Shown in pieces: positions 7,121 to 15,197 of a stretch of 64,000 nt of DNA. The notes under the pieces are model-generated. The model was not told the origin of the DNA and made no database searches. It saw nothing but the letters and a program-made list of their open reading frames with translations. Position 1 is the stretch's first letter; the number at the start of each line of letters is the position of its first letter. The stretch lies in the IMG/VR virus record IMGVR_UViG_3300008267_000027, positions 1 through 64,000 of that record; one strand, given 5' to 3'. The DNA is from a virus. A program made the translations under genes and the position numbers.

Positions 7121-7320
7121 AGGATTACTTAGCAAAAAAGGATATTTATAATGTTAAATATGCTGATGCAATTATGACCATATATCGTAATTTGAAATAT
7201 GGTGTAGCATCTTGCTATGACCAAGAAAACATAGATCTTATAATGATGAGAAAAGAGTTAGCAGAATGGCAAGAAGGTGGTCTATACGGGGATGCTGAAG
7301 AGAGTTGCTCTACATGTTAA
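7117..7320 (+). CDS. Small hypothetical protein (67 aa)
   Basis: The 67-residue, mostly helical protein (MKDYLAKKDIYNVKYADAIM then TIYRNLKYG) ends with a CSTC motif. It is translationally coupled to the preceding Cys-rich protein by an ATGA overlap, which is the main support for both genes. No family is recognised. It may work with its partner in assembly of the Cys-rich fibre proteins encoded next. Confidence 0.55.
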   Translation: MKDYLAKKDIYNVKYADAIMTIYRNLKYGVASCYDQENIDLIMMRKELAEWQEGGLYGDAEESCSTC

Positions 7321-7327
7321 ATGTAAT

Positions 7328-7359
7328 TTTGGTAAACAGCTAAAATTTCATTATATTAT
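7328..7359 (+). promoter_or_regulatory. Candidate promoter: TTTGG, 20-base spacer, TATATTA
   Basis: TTTG (7328-7331, followed by GTAA) lies 20 bases before TATATTAT (7352-7359), in an 88-base gap upstream of the fibre gene starting at 7409. The element order and spacer length are the same as at 6338-6369. Downstream is a long leader of about 50 bases containing a short TTAGTCATACTAA inverted repeat (7374-7386). Confidence 0.4.
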
Positions 7360-7408
7360 ATTATAAGTGTGTGTTAGTCATACTAACATTATATAAACTT
7401 TTTTAATC

Positions 7409-8785
7409 ATGACTCCTATTAAATCTAACTTAAATAAGGATAATTGTTCTCCAATATCCTCTAATTGTGTCCTATGGCAAGGACCTGATATTTCATGTAT
7501 TGGTCTGTGTTCAGGTGATACAGTTTCTGAGGTGACGTATAAACTAGCTGTAGAAATATGTGCTATAAAAGAAGAACTAGGGCTGTCAGATTTAGATATC
7601 AAATGTTTAGTTGATAACTGTCTAACATGTCCAGATCCTGAAAAAACTTTAGGAGTGGTATTGCAGCTTTTAATTAATAAAGTTTGTAATATTCAAGAGA
7701 TTGTTGACCAGTTTGGAGCAGGGTCTGCTGATGAAGTGGAAGTTAGACTTGCTCAATGTTTTTTAGTTGACTTTACAGACAGCAATGGAGATATTACAAA
7801 CCCAGTTCCTGTATCGAGTTATGTTCAAAAAATAGCACAAAAAATCTGTTCAATTCTTACAAAACTAGATGACTTAGATGGTTCTATTGTAAGTTTAGGT
7901 GATGATATTACAAATCTAGAAACAAGAGTTGATACTCTTGAGAATGCTGGTGAATTAACTATTGTTCCTACATGTACGGGTACAGCAGTAGCTACAGCAA
8001 TTGATGTAGCTGTATTTAACTTAGAACAAAAGTTTTGCAATCTTCAAACTGTTACAGGTCTCCCTGAAGAACTTATTTTAGTATTAGATAAAGAATGCAA
8101 GTTTTCAACACCTCCAGGATATGTTGCTAGTTTAGCTACTCCAGGAACAAGCTTGTGGAATCCTAATGATTTATCTTCTACAATTGCTGATACACTTAAT
8201 AAAATGTGGTTAGCAATTTGTGACTTAAGAGGTGCTGTTAAATTTATACAAGATTCATGCTGTCAAATTAGTTGTGATGATCTAATTGTTGACTTTGATG
8301 TTAAACGTACAGTGGATGATCAAGGTAATCTTATTCTTAAATTGTTTTTCTTTCCTAAGACTAACATTCCAGGTACATGGTATGATTGTGATCAAACACC
8401 TAATGCAATTCAACCTTATGGATTCCAAGGAACTAAGTTTACAGTAACTGATACTTTTGGTAATCAATTTGTTCAATATGTACAGCTTAGAGATCAAACG
8501 CTTCAAACTGGTGTATTAAACGATCCTGCATACTATAATGATGGATATATATTTGAGATTAGCAATAGTGCATTAGATCAGTCTACAGACTTTAGTATTG
8601 ATTCTAATGTATGTATCACTGACGGAACTAATAAGTGTGTCAAGTGTTTAGTTAAAAATGTACCTTATGTTCCAGTTGCTTCAGGATGTTGTACAATTAC
8701 TGCTCTTGAAGATGAAGTGACAATTGTCTACAGATATTGTCCTGTACAGATTACAACAACTACAACCACTGTTTCAATAGGATAA
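7409..8785 (+). CDS. Fibre-like virion protein with Cys module and Thr tail (458 aa)
   Basis: The N-terminal 45 residues carry the recurring module NCVLWQGPDISCIGLCSGDT that is shared with the genes at 9879, 10112 and 12145. Residues 45-270 are a series of helical segments of the type L..vl..L..kvC.iq, which suggests a trimeric coiled stalk. A beta-rich C-terminal domain follows and the protein ends in a six-Thr run (QITTTTTTVSIG). No enzymatic motif is seen. It is most likely a head or tail fibre or the collar to which the Thr-rich adhesins attach. It is the first gene of the adhesin run and has its own candidate promoter. Confidence 0.6.
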   Translation: MTPIKSNLNKDNCSPISSNCVLWQGPDISCIGLCSGDTVSEVTYKLAVEICAIKEELGLSDLDIKCLVDNCLTCPDPEKTLGVVLQLLINKVCNIQEIVDQFGAGSADEVEVRLAQCFLVDFTDSNGDITNPVPVSSYVQKIAQKICSILTKLDDLDGSIVSLGDDITNLETRVDTLENAGELTIVPTCTGTAVATAIDVAVFNLEQKFCNLQTVTGLPEELILVLDKECKFSTPPGYVASLATPGTSLWNPNDLSSTIADTLNKMWLAICDLRGAVKFIQDSCCQISCDDLIVDFDVKRTVDDQGNLILKLFFFPKTNIPGTWYDCDQTPNAIQPYGFQGTKFTVTDTFGNQFVQYVQLRDQTLQTGVLNDPAYYNDGYIFEISNSALDQSTDFSIDSNVCITDGTNKCVKCLVKNVPYVPVASGCCTITALEDEVTIVYRYCPVQITTTTTTVSIG

Positions 8786-8804
8786 TAATAAAAAAATAAA
8801 TAAT

Positions 8805-9229
8805 ATGGCATCAACAATACCTTCCGTACCATGTGCTCCTGACAATTTGAAGAAAATGGAATTGGTCTTGGTAATCAGACTCAGCTTTATGAAAAAAATA
8901 ATAATTATATCAATGGTATAAAAATTAATGATATATATTATGGACTATCTCAAATAGATGGTAATACTGGTAATTTTACTCAAAGTAATTTACAAAGTGC
9001 TATAAATAATGCTGTTGGTGATGGTATAATTAATGTAATTGAAGTACTTTATGATGATGATGATGCTACCAATGCATGGCGAGGATGGACTTACAGAATA
9101 ACTATTCGTGTAGTTTCTTCAATAGGAGATAGCTTAGAGTTATGTGGATACACTTCTATAGTTGGTAGTAATTTTGAAGATACAGGTGGTAATTCAATAA
9201 ACTATTGTTTACCCACTATCAAAATATAA
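8805..9229 (+). pseudogene. Small fibre-cluster protein gene split by a one-base frameshift
   Basis: An ATG at 8805 opens MASTIPSVPCAPDN, then the frame drifts into an unrelated 24-residue tail and stops at 8921. From the TTT at 8846-8848 the -1 frame is open for 128 codons to TAA at 9229 and reads naturally (FEENGIGLGNQTQLY, then YYGLSQIDGNTGNFTQSNLQ). One extra T in the T-run would give a single protein of about 141 residues with two cysteines near its end. No canonical slippery heptamer is present. The alternatives are a true indel, an assembly or sequencing error, or unusual recoding. The restored protein has no recognised family; its neighbours make a fibre accessory likely. Confidence 0.6.
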
Positions 9230-9240
9230 AATAAATAAAT

Positions 9241-9873
9241 ATGGCAACTTGTTTAGTAACAGTAGGTGGTACATATGGGGAAGTGCTTATTAAGTATGTA
9301 GACTCAGGGTCTACACCACATTCTTTGATTAGTGGTCCTGGAACTTTCTATTTAGATGATACTGGTTCTGATTACACCTATAGTGTAGTTTATGGAGATG
9401 TTACTGTAACATCATTATGTATTACTTTTACAAATCTACCATATGTTTGCTATGTTATAAATTGGGGAAATAGTTTAGGTAAATCCTTACTATCTCAATT
9501 TAAAGTTCAATCTATCATTGCTGGTAGCTTAGAATATAGCTTGTATATACCAACAGACATGGTTTTGTCTAGTACTTTAGCACATGCTATAAATAATATT
9601 GGAGATTATAATATCACTTGTCAATCTTTTAAACACCCTAATCAAATTATAGTTAAAACACTTACGCCTGATGTTCCGTATATTAAACTTAGCGATAGTG
9701 CTACTAGTTTTAATATATATTTAAAAGGTCAAGCGGTTGCTAATTGTGTACCATCAGATTTTGAACAAATGGATGTATGGCCTAATATACCAGCAACTAC
9801 AACCACAACTAGCACTACTAGTACAACAACATCATCAACAACAACTACCACTACTGTGGTACCAATACCATAA
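9241..9873 (+). CDS. Adhesin/fibre protein with C-terminal Thr tract (210 aa)
   Basis: Residues 1-180 are beta-rich with alternating hydrophobic strands and three or four cysteines, with no signal peptide. Residues about 185-206 are a nearly pure Thr/Ser tract, followed by VVPIP. The start ATG at 9241 lies 11 bases after the frameshifted upstream frame. The Thr tract resembles linkers that, in the downstream genes, join separate domains; here it is terminal, so the gene could be a shortened relative of those proteins. A structural role in a fibre is inferred from context. Confidence 0.55.
   Translation: MATCLVTVGGTYGEVLIKYVDSGSTPHSLISGPGTFYLDDTGSDYTYSVVYGDVTVTSLCITFTNLPYVCYVINWGNSLGKSLLSQFKVQSIIAGSLEYSLYIPTDMVLSSTLAHAINNIGDYNITCQSFKHPNQIIVKTLTPDVPYIKLSDSATSFNIYLKGQAVANCVPSDFEQMDVWPNIPATTTTTSTTSTTTSSTTTTTTVVPIP
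9794..9855 (+). repeat. Thr/Ser-codon tract (low-complexity ACN repeat)
   Basis: About 62 bases made almost only of ACN and TCN codons, encoding the C-terminal Thr/Ser run of the 210-residue fibre protein. The reading frame on the opposite strand is open only because of this composition. Confidence 0.75.
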
Positions 9874-9878
9874 TAATT

Positions 9879-10112
9879 ATGTCTTGTACATGTATTAATC
9901 AATGCGGAGATCTTTGCACATGTTGTGTTCCAGATGGAGTTACAAACCTTCCTCAATGTGAACCATTAGAAGGTCCTTGTGCTGGTACAGAAATAGATAT
10001 CAATTGTATTGTTTATGATGGTCCAAGTTATGAATGTTTAGGAATACAAACTGGTGATAATTTACTAGATGTATTAATGATTATTTTTCACAGGTTAAAC
10101 CCTTTATGTTAA
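9879..10112 (+). CDS. Small Cys-rich protein with the shared GP-x-x-C module (77 aa)
   Basis: The N-terminus is Cys-rich (MSCTCINQCGDLCTCC) and is followed by INCIVYDGPSYECLGIQTGD plus a helix (LLDVLMIIFHRL). The second half is the same module seen near the start of the fibre genes at 7409, 10112 and 12145, here as a free-standing protein. It overlaps the next gene as TAATG. A small anchoring or capping subunit for the adhesins is a reasonable inference. Its start is supported by the closeness of the ATG (five bases) to the previous stop. Confidence 0.6.
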   Translation: MSCTCINQCGDLCTCCVPDGVTNLPQCEPLEGPCAGTEIDINCIVYDGPSYECLGIQTGDNLLDVLMIIFHRLNPLC

Positions 10113-12124
10113 TGTGTCCTATTTGCGGTTGTAATAGAAGTATAAATACATGTTCTTGTGCTTACCTTCCTTGCACAACAACTACTACTATAGGGTTTAC
10201 GCAATATGACTGTGATGGTTCTCCAGCAGACTTAGCTATAGATTCTGAGTGTGTTGTGTATAGCAGTCCTTCTCTACCTTGTTTTGGTATATTACAAGGA
10301 TCTAGTTTTACTGAAATCATTACAGAACTTGTAGGACAAGCTGGTAATTGTACACCAAATCCTCCAGGTGCTACAACAACAACCACACGTCCTCCTACAA
10401 CTACAACAACGACCACACTACCTCCTTGCGTTGTATATAAAGTAACTAATACAAATCTTTTTGGGTCAAGTACTATTAGATACACCCCTTGTAATACAAC
10501 AAGTAATAGACCAGTAACAGTTGGTGCAATTCCTATATATATTTGTCATAATACAAATTATCCTGTTACTACTATATCAGGAAGTGTTCAGTTACAAAAC
10601 AGAGGTGAATGTAATGATCCTGCTCCGACAACTACTACGTCAACTACAACAGCTGCACCTGAAACAATCTGTTTTAAATTAAGAAATACATTTAGAAATA
10701 CATCTGTAGAAGTTGACTTTATTAATTTGTTAGGGGTTGCTGATACATTATCATTAGATCCTCTTGAGATTAGACATAAGTGTGCATTAAGTGTTACACC
10801 TACATATGGTCTTTTAATAGAACAACTTGGAGATTGTTTGTCTGGATGTGTCACTCCAACAACTACCACAACTAGTACGTCTACAAGTACAACTACAACG
10901 TCTACATCTACCACTACATCTACTTCTACTACCACTACAACAACACTATGTTCTGAACCTGAGTGCGCACGCGTGATGTTATCTGGTTCAGTAAAAGCGT
11001 ACACCTATGATTTCTGTAGTAATCAAACACAAGAAGTTGCAATACCAAACTTTAGTAGCATTGTTAACCATGGTATAGCTGTTAATAATGAATATTTATG
11101 GTCTATAAGATCTGGTAAGTTTTCTAGATGGGAACTTGATTATCTTCCATTCTCTGCAACATATGATGCTGATGTATTATATCCAGCAGGATTTAATCCT
11201 ATAAATCCAACATTTAATAATGGTATTGTTGCTAAAACTAATACAGGTCATACACTTATAGGATGGAATAATACTGATTTAGAGTTTGTTGAAATAAATG
11301 CTTCAGGACCTACAGCATCAATTACAAGCAAATTTGACTTTGGTACACCTTCATCACCTAGTGATCAAAGATACCCTATTGGTAATCCTTTGTATACAAC
11401 AACTGGTAAATTTATAACATTAAGTAGGAAAGTTAATGGTAGATACCACTTCACTCAGTTTGATTATGATGGTGTTCCAGGAACAATTGAAAATGATATT
11501 GACATAACTATATCAAATAAGGTACCTATTGCATTATTACAACCTACATGTAGCTGTGAATGTTCAATATATGTTCTTTACTATTCATATTCTCCTACAG
11601 TTGGTGGTGAGTGGACTCCTATTGGAAATCGTCTTTTGTATTCATTAAATCTTACAACAGGAGCTCTTACATTAGTGCAAACTCAGTTTGTTCCTTCTAG
11701 TATATTAGTTAATGGAGGTGGTGCTCAATTACCTGCATGCATGTTGTGTGATGGAGAAATATTCCCCACCACTACCACAACAACTGCTGCCCCAACTACT
11801 ACTACTACATCTACTAGTACAAGTACAACTACGACCACAACAGCTGCTCCTGCATATTTCTATTTTGCAGATGTTTATAACTGTCAACTACCATTTCCTC
11901 AGAACTGTATGAAACAAGGGGAAGCTATTGTGATGGGTGAATTTGGTGGACCATTAAGTATAGGATTATTTTATAATGAAACTGGTTCTTCACCTGGTCT
12001 AGGTCTTATATATGAAATTAAAGGGGTGGCACCTAATCAACAATTTGCAGTACAAGTTAGTGAGTTATTTGGATCATCAAGTTGTTCAGAAGCTTGTAGT
12101 TTTGTTTCAGAACCTGAACCTTAA
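10112..12124 (+). CDS. Modular Thr-linked adhesin with beta-propeller-like domain (670 aa)
   Basis: From the ATG at 10112 (TAATG overlap; an ATG at 10106 is in the same frame) the protein starts MCPICGCNRSINTCSC, then a short Thr run and the shared module (SECVVYSSPSLPCFGILQGS). A Thr/Pro linker, two Cys-containing beta modules of about 65-75 residues, and a long Thr/Ser tract follow. Residues about 283-545 look like a beta-propeller (repeated Y/W-x-hydrophobic blades, ending GGGAQLPACM). A further Thr tract and a C-terminal domain (FADVYNCQLPFP to the end) complete it. There is no catalytic motif. The architecture indicates an extended, receptor-binding virion fibre. The Thr tracts are plausible O-glycosylation sites given the glycosyltransferase genes at 17624-20274. 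Confidence 0.65.
   Translation: MCPICGCNRSINTCSCAYLPCTTTTTIGFTQYDCDGSPADLAIDSECVVYSSPSLPCFGILQGSSFTEIITELVGQAGNCTPNPPGATTTTTRPPTTTTTTTLPPCVVYKVTNTNLFGSSTIRYTPCNTTSNRPVTVGAIPIYICHNTNYPVTTISGSVQLQNRGECNDPAPTTTTSTTTAAPETICFKLRNTFRNTSVEVDFINLLGVADTLSLDPLEIRHKCALSVTPTYGLLIEQLGDCLSGCVTPTTTTTSTSTSTTTTSTSTTTSTSTTTTTTLCSEPECARVMLSGSVKAYTYDFCSNQTQEVAIPNFSSIVNHGIAVNNEYLWSIRSGKFSRWELDYLPFSATYDADVLYPAGFNPINPTFNNGIVAKTNTGHTLIGWNNTDLEFVEINASGPTASITSKFDFGTPSSPSDQRYPIGNPLYTTTGKFITLSRKVNGRYHFTQFDYDGVPGTIENDIDITISNKVPIALLQPTCSCECSIYVLYYSYSPTVGGEWTPIGNRLLYSLNLTTGALTLVQTQFVPSSILVNGGGAQLPACMLCDGEIFPTTTTTTAAPTTTTTSTSTSTTTTTTAAPAYFYFADVYNCQLPFPQNCMKQGEAIVMGEFGGPLSIGLFYNETGSSPGLGLIYEIKGVAPNQQFAVQVSELFGSSSCSEACSFVSEPEP
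10854..10947 (+). repeat. Thr/Ser-codon tract linker
   Basis: A run of ACN/TCN codons of about 94 bases encodes a Thr/Ser linker between the beta modules and the propeller-like domain of the 670-residue adhesin. Similar shorter tracts occur at about 10369-10425 and 11769-11849 in the same gene. Confidence 0.75.
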
Positions 12125-12144
12125 TAATAAAAATAGTAATATAA

Positions 12145-15100
12145 ATGTCTTGTAATTGTAAAAATACATTCCCAAATCAAACTTGTTGTTGTCCTAAAAC
12201 ACCAACTACTACCACTACGTTATCTCCTGAAGATTTAGCTAATCAAGAGTGTACACAAGTGTTTGGGTCAAGTTCTATAATTTACAATAATACATTATAT
12301 ACTAATTTAGGTTTACCTGATTGTTTAGGTATACGTCCAAATCCTACTATTACAGAAATCATCACTGCTATTGTTGGTACATTTCCAGAGTGTATTCCTA
12401 CAACTACAACCACTACAACAAGACCTACAACTACTACAAGTACAACAAGACCTGCTACCACAACTAGTACCACTACACAGTTTCCTTGTGTGAGTGGGGT
12501 GTGCCCTTCTGGTTATATTTGTGTTGATGATATATGTGTACCTAACATTTGTGATACAACTATAGATTGTCCTTCAGGTTATGTCTGTATCAATGGTACA
12601 TGTTTGCCAGCATGTGAAGATGATGTAGATTGCCCAAGTGGATATGAGTGTATAGATGGAGCATGTCAAATTCCTTGTGATGATGAAAACTGTCCTATAG
12701 GTTTTACATGCATTAATGGGGTTTGTGAACCATCACTTTGTAGCATTGATATAGATTGTCCTATAGGATTTATATGTGTTAATGGTAATTGTCAACCTGA
12801 TGATTGTGATGAATATGGAAACTGTCCTCCTGGATATATTTGTGTAGACGGTAATTGTATATCAGATGATTGTGATAATACTGTGGATTGTCCATCTGGT
12901 TATATCTGTATAAATGGTAATTGTGTACCTAATGTATGTGAGACAACTGTTGACTGCCCAAGTGGATACATTTGTATTGATGGTGAATGTCAACCAAATG
13001 TGTGCAATGAAGAAGTAGAATGCCCTAGTGGATACACTTGTGTAAACGGAACTTGTGTTCTTCTTAATTCACCTTGTAATTCATATTCTGTAAATACATC
13101 TGCAAATTGTACATATCAAACATATAATAATTTAGGGTCTAGTACTGATTTTGAAGCTCCTGAACCTACATGTGGTAACTATTTAGGAAACTCTGTTTGG
13201 TTTACAGCAATTGCACCTCCTAGTGGTCAACTTGTAATAAGTCTTCAAGCTGGTACAATTACAGATGCTGCAGTAGCTGCTTACACAGGATCATGTACAC
13301 TGCTTACTCAAATAGGTTGTTCAGATGATCAAAGTCCGCAAGCAATGATGCCTGAGTTGGTGTTAACAGGTTTGACACCAGGAGCAACTATTTTTATTAG
13401 AGTGTGGAGTTATGGTAATCAACAATCTGGTACATTTGGATTGTGTGTAATAGATCCTACATTGAATCCTTGCTCTATAACAGGTATAGCATCTGGTATA
13501 TCTTGTATAACTACAACAACAACAGTTCCACCTCAAGTGGTACCATCTTGTGGAGTTTTATACAACTCTTATTACTACTATGAAGAGGATGGTATTAAAA
13601 GAGGATCTACATTATACTATTATAATTTTAATACCAATACAGCAACAGTTCTCCCTGTACCTGGAGCGACAGGTCCTAACACACCAACTTATCTTGATAT
13701 AGCTAGTACAGCAAATAAACTTTGGTTTGTAGATACAGTAGGTTCTAAATTTATTGAATATGATATTTCATTATCACCGTGGAATGCAATATTTAGTCAA
13801 AACATACCATTCCCTGCAGGATTTGTATCCTCTGGAGGATTGTTTGCGATTAATAATAACACTCTTTTAGTTGTTAATGAAAATACAGGAACTCCTATTG
13901 TTTCAGAGTTTAATGTTTCAACCAATGTTATTACGCCTAAGTTTGCACTACCATCTAATAGAAAGGTTGCAGGTGATATTTTATTAACAACAAATAATAA
14001 ACTTATTGTTACTACTGCTAGTAAAACTACTAGTGACAGATGGATCAGTCAGTATAATTATACCACTTACACATTAGAGTTTGATAAGTCTATAAACATT
14101 GCTATACCAGGTCCTGCTATATCAAATCCATGGGGATTGTTTGAAACTGGTGGTAACATCTATATAATGGATAAGTTGACAGGTGTTTATAGAATAAACA
14201 AAACATCTCCTTATGCTATTACATTCATAGGCGTACCTACAGGGTCAAGTGTTCATGACACTATAATGGGAGCTTCTCAAACACGTAGTTGTATTACAGA
14301 TTCATTCACACCAAATATTACTACCACTACTAGTACGTCTACATCAACTACTACCACTTCTACATCAACTACAACTACTACAACAGAGGCTCCTTTTGTA
14401 GAGCAATCTCGCTCTATGAATGATTGGGAAATATTTTCTACTTGTGGTATAAATCCATCTGGTGTATGGGATGACCCTCCTGTACCATATGATAAAATAT
14501 TTATAGGTACAAGTAGTGAGCCTTGTGGTGCTTGCTCATGCATTTCATTTGTACATGGTTCAGCACAAGGTGACGATCCTTTAATTAAATCAGTTTGGGA
14601 AGCTAACGGTAACTGTAATGGTGAATGTTTTGTAAACTGTGCAGATAATTGGACCACTGTTAACTTAAATACAGACAGATATGCAAATGGTGATTTGATA
14701 CCTCAAGTAACAAACCCTACTACATGGGCTAACTTAACTACAGGAGCATGGTGTTACTATGCTAATAGTACAGCAAATGGTACTATTTATGGTAAACTAT
14801 ATAATCGTTATGCTTTAACAGACCCTAGAGGATTGCAGTTACCAGCTGGGTATAGACTACCTACTACAGTAGATTGGACAAATTTAATAAATTGTGTAGG
14901 TGGTCATGGATATTATCTACAAAAAATAAATGATCCATTATGGATATTCATTGATGAAAATGATAGACCTTATGGTGCTGCTCGTACTACTTTTAATGCA
15001 CTACCTGGTGGTTATAGATCAAGTTCAGGAAACTTTGCTGACATTGGAGATTATGCTCGTTTTTGGACACTTGATGGATTTACACGTGTTAGTTTGAGAG

Positions 15101-15180
15101 GAAGAGTCCCAGAGGGAGTTCAAACAAATGGTGGAATAAATCCTAAAACAGGACTATCAGTTAGATTAATACAAATTTAA
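12145..15180 (+). CDS. Mosaic adhesin: EGF-like repeats, surface domain, propeller, FISUMP (1011 aa)
   Basis: Domain order: a Cys-rich start and the shared module (residues 1-80, DCLGIRPNPTITEIITAIVG); a Thr linker (about 83-112); nine EGF-like Cys repeats (115-304, typically DCPSGYICINGNC); a domain at about 309-442 (NSVWFTAIAPPSGQLVIS, GLTPGATIFIRVWSYGN) resembling adhesin domains of secreted Bacteroidota proteins; a beta-propeller-like region (about 466-718); a Thr/Ser linker (about 725-750); and a C-terminal FISUMP-type domain (834-1011: NGDLIPQV, WCYYANSTANGTIYGKLYNR, LPAGYRLPT, LPGGYRSSSGNF). No signal peptide is seen, as expected for a virion protein. The Bacteroidota-type domains suggest capture from host surface genes. 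Receptor binding is inferred. Confidence 0.75.
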   Translation: MSCNCKNTFPNQTCCCPKTPTTTTTLSPEDLANQECTQVFGSSSIIYNNTLYTNLGLPDCLGIRPNPTITEIITAIVGTFPECIPTTTTTTTRPTTTTSTTRPATTTSTTTQFPCVSGVCPSGYICVDDICVPNICDTTIDCPSGYVCINGTCLPACEDDVDCPSGYECIDGACQIPCDDENCPIGFTCINGVCEPSLCSIDIDCPIGFICVNGNCQPDDCDEYGNCPPGYICVDGNCISDDCDNTVDCPSGYICINGNCVPNVCETTVDCPSGYICIDGECQPNVCNEEVECPSGYTCVNGTCVLLNSPCNSYSVNTSANCTYQTYNNLGSSTDFEAPEPTCGNYLGNSVWFTAIAPPSGQLVISLQAGTITDAAVAAYTGSCTLLTQIGCSDDQSPQAMMPELVLTGLTPGATIFIRVWSYGNQQSGTFGLCVIDPTLNPCSITGIASGISCITTTTTVPPQVVPSCGVLYNSYYYYEEDGIKRGSTLYYYNFNTNTATVLPVPGATGPNTPTYLDIASTANKLWFVDTVGSKFIEYDISLSPWNAIFSQNIPFPAGFVSSGGLFAINNNTLLVVNENTGTPIVSEFNVSTNVITPKFALPSNRKVAGDILLTTNNKLIVTTASKTTSDRWISQYNYTTYTLEFDKSINIAIPGPAISNPWGLFETGGNIYIMDKLTGVYRINKTSPYAITFIGVPTGSSVHDTIMGASQTRSCITDSFTPNITTTTSTSTSTTTTSTSTTTTTTEAPFVEQSRSMNDWEIFSTCGINPSGVWDDPPVPYDKIFIGTSSEPCGACSCISFVHGSAQGDDPLIKSVWEANGNCNGECFVNCADNWTTVNLNTDRYANGDLIPQVTNPTTWANLTTGAWCYYANSTANGTIYGKLYNRYALTDPRGLQLPAGYRLPTTVDWTNLINCVGGHGYYLQKINDPLWIFIDENDRPYGAARTTFNALPGGYRSSSGNFADIGDYARFWTLDGFTRVSLRGRVPEGVQTNGGINPKTGLSVRLIQI
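12487..13056 (+). repeat. Nine tandem EGF-like Cys repeats (about 63 bp each)
   Basis: Nine units of about 21 residues follow the pattern C-x4-5-C-P-x-G-[YF]-x-C-[IV]-[ND]-[GD]-x-C. The first lacks part of the leading spacing and the fourth and sixth are slightly different in length or residues (CPIGF, CPPGY). DNA identity between units is moderate, so the array is not a very recent expansion. Confidence 0.85.
14317..14391 (+). repeat. Thr/Ser-codon tract linker before FISUMP part
   Basis: A run of ACN/TCN codons encodes a Thr/Ser linker (TTTSTSTSTTTTSTSTTTTT) between the propeller-like region and the C-terminal part of the 1011-residue adhesin. A comparable linker lies at about 12397-12478 before the EGF-like repeats. 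Confidence 0.75.
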
Positions 15181-15197
15181 AATTAAGATATATTTAA

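Noticed and set aside
8843-8850. Programmed -1 ribosomal frameshift
   Set aside because: The site GAC AAT TTG is not an X-XXY-YYZ slippery sequence and no clear pseudoknot follows. Indel or error is more likely.
11712-11912. Leu-rich + strand frame inside the adhesin gene
   Set aside because: It is a shifted reading of the Thr-codon tract within the real gene at 10112-12124.
12487-13056. CRISPR array
   Set aside because: The regular spacing comes from EGF-like protein repeats in an open frame. DNA repeats are diverged and there are no unique spacers.
14644-15180. Variable region of a diversity-generating retroelement in the FISUMP domain
   Set aside because: No reverse transcriptase or template repeat is present in the window and no adenine-biased near-duplicate of this segment was seen. 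It could only be reopened with the rest of the genome.
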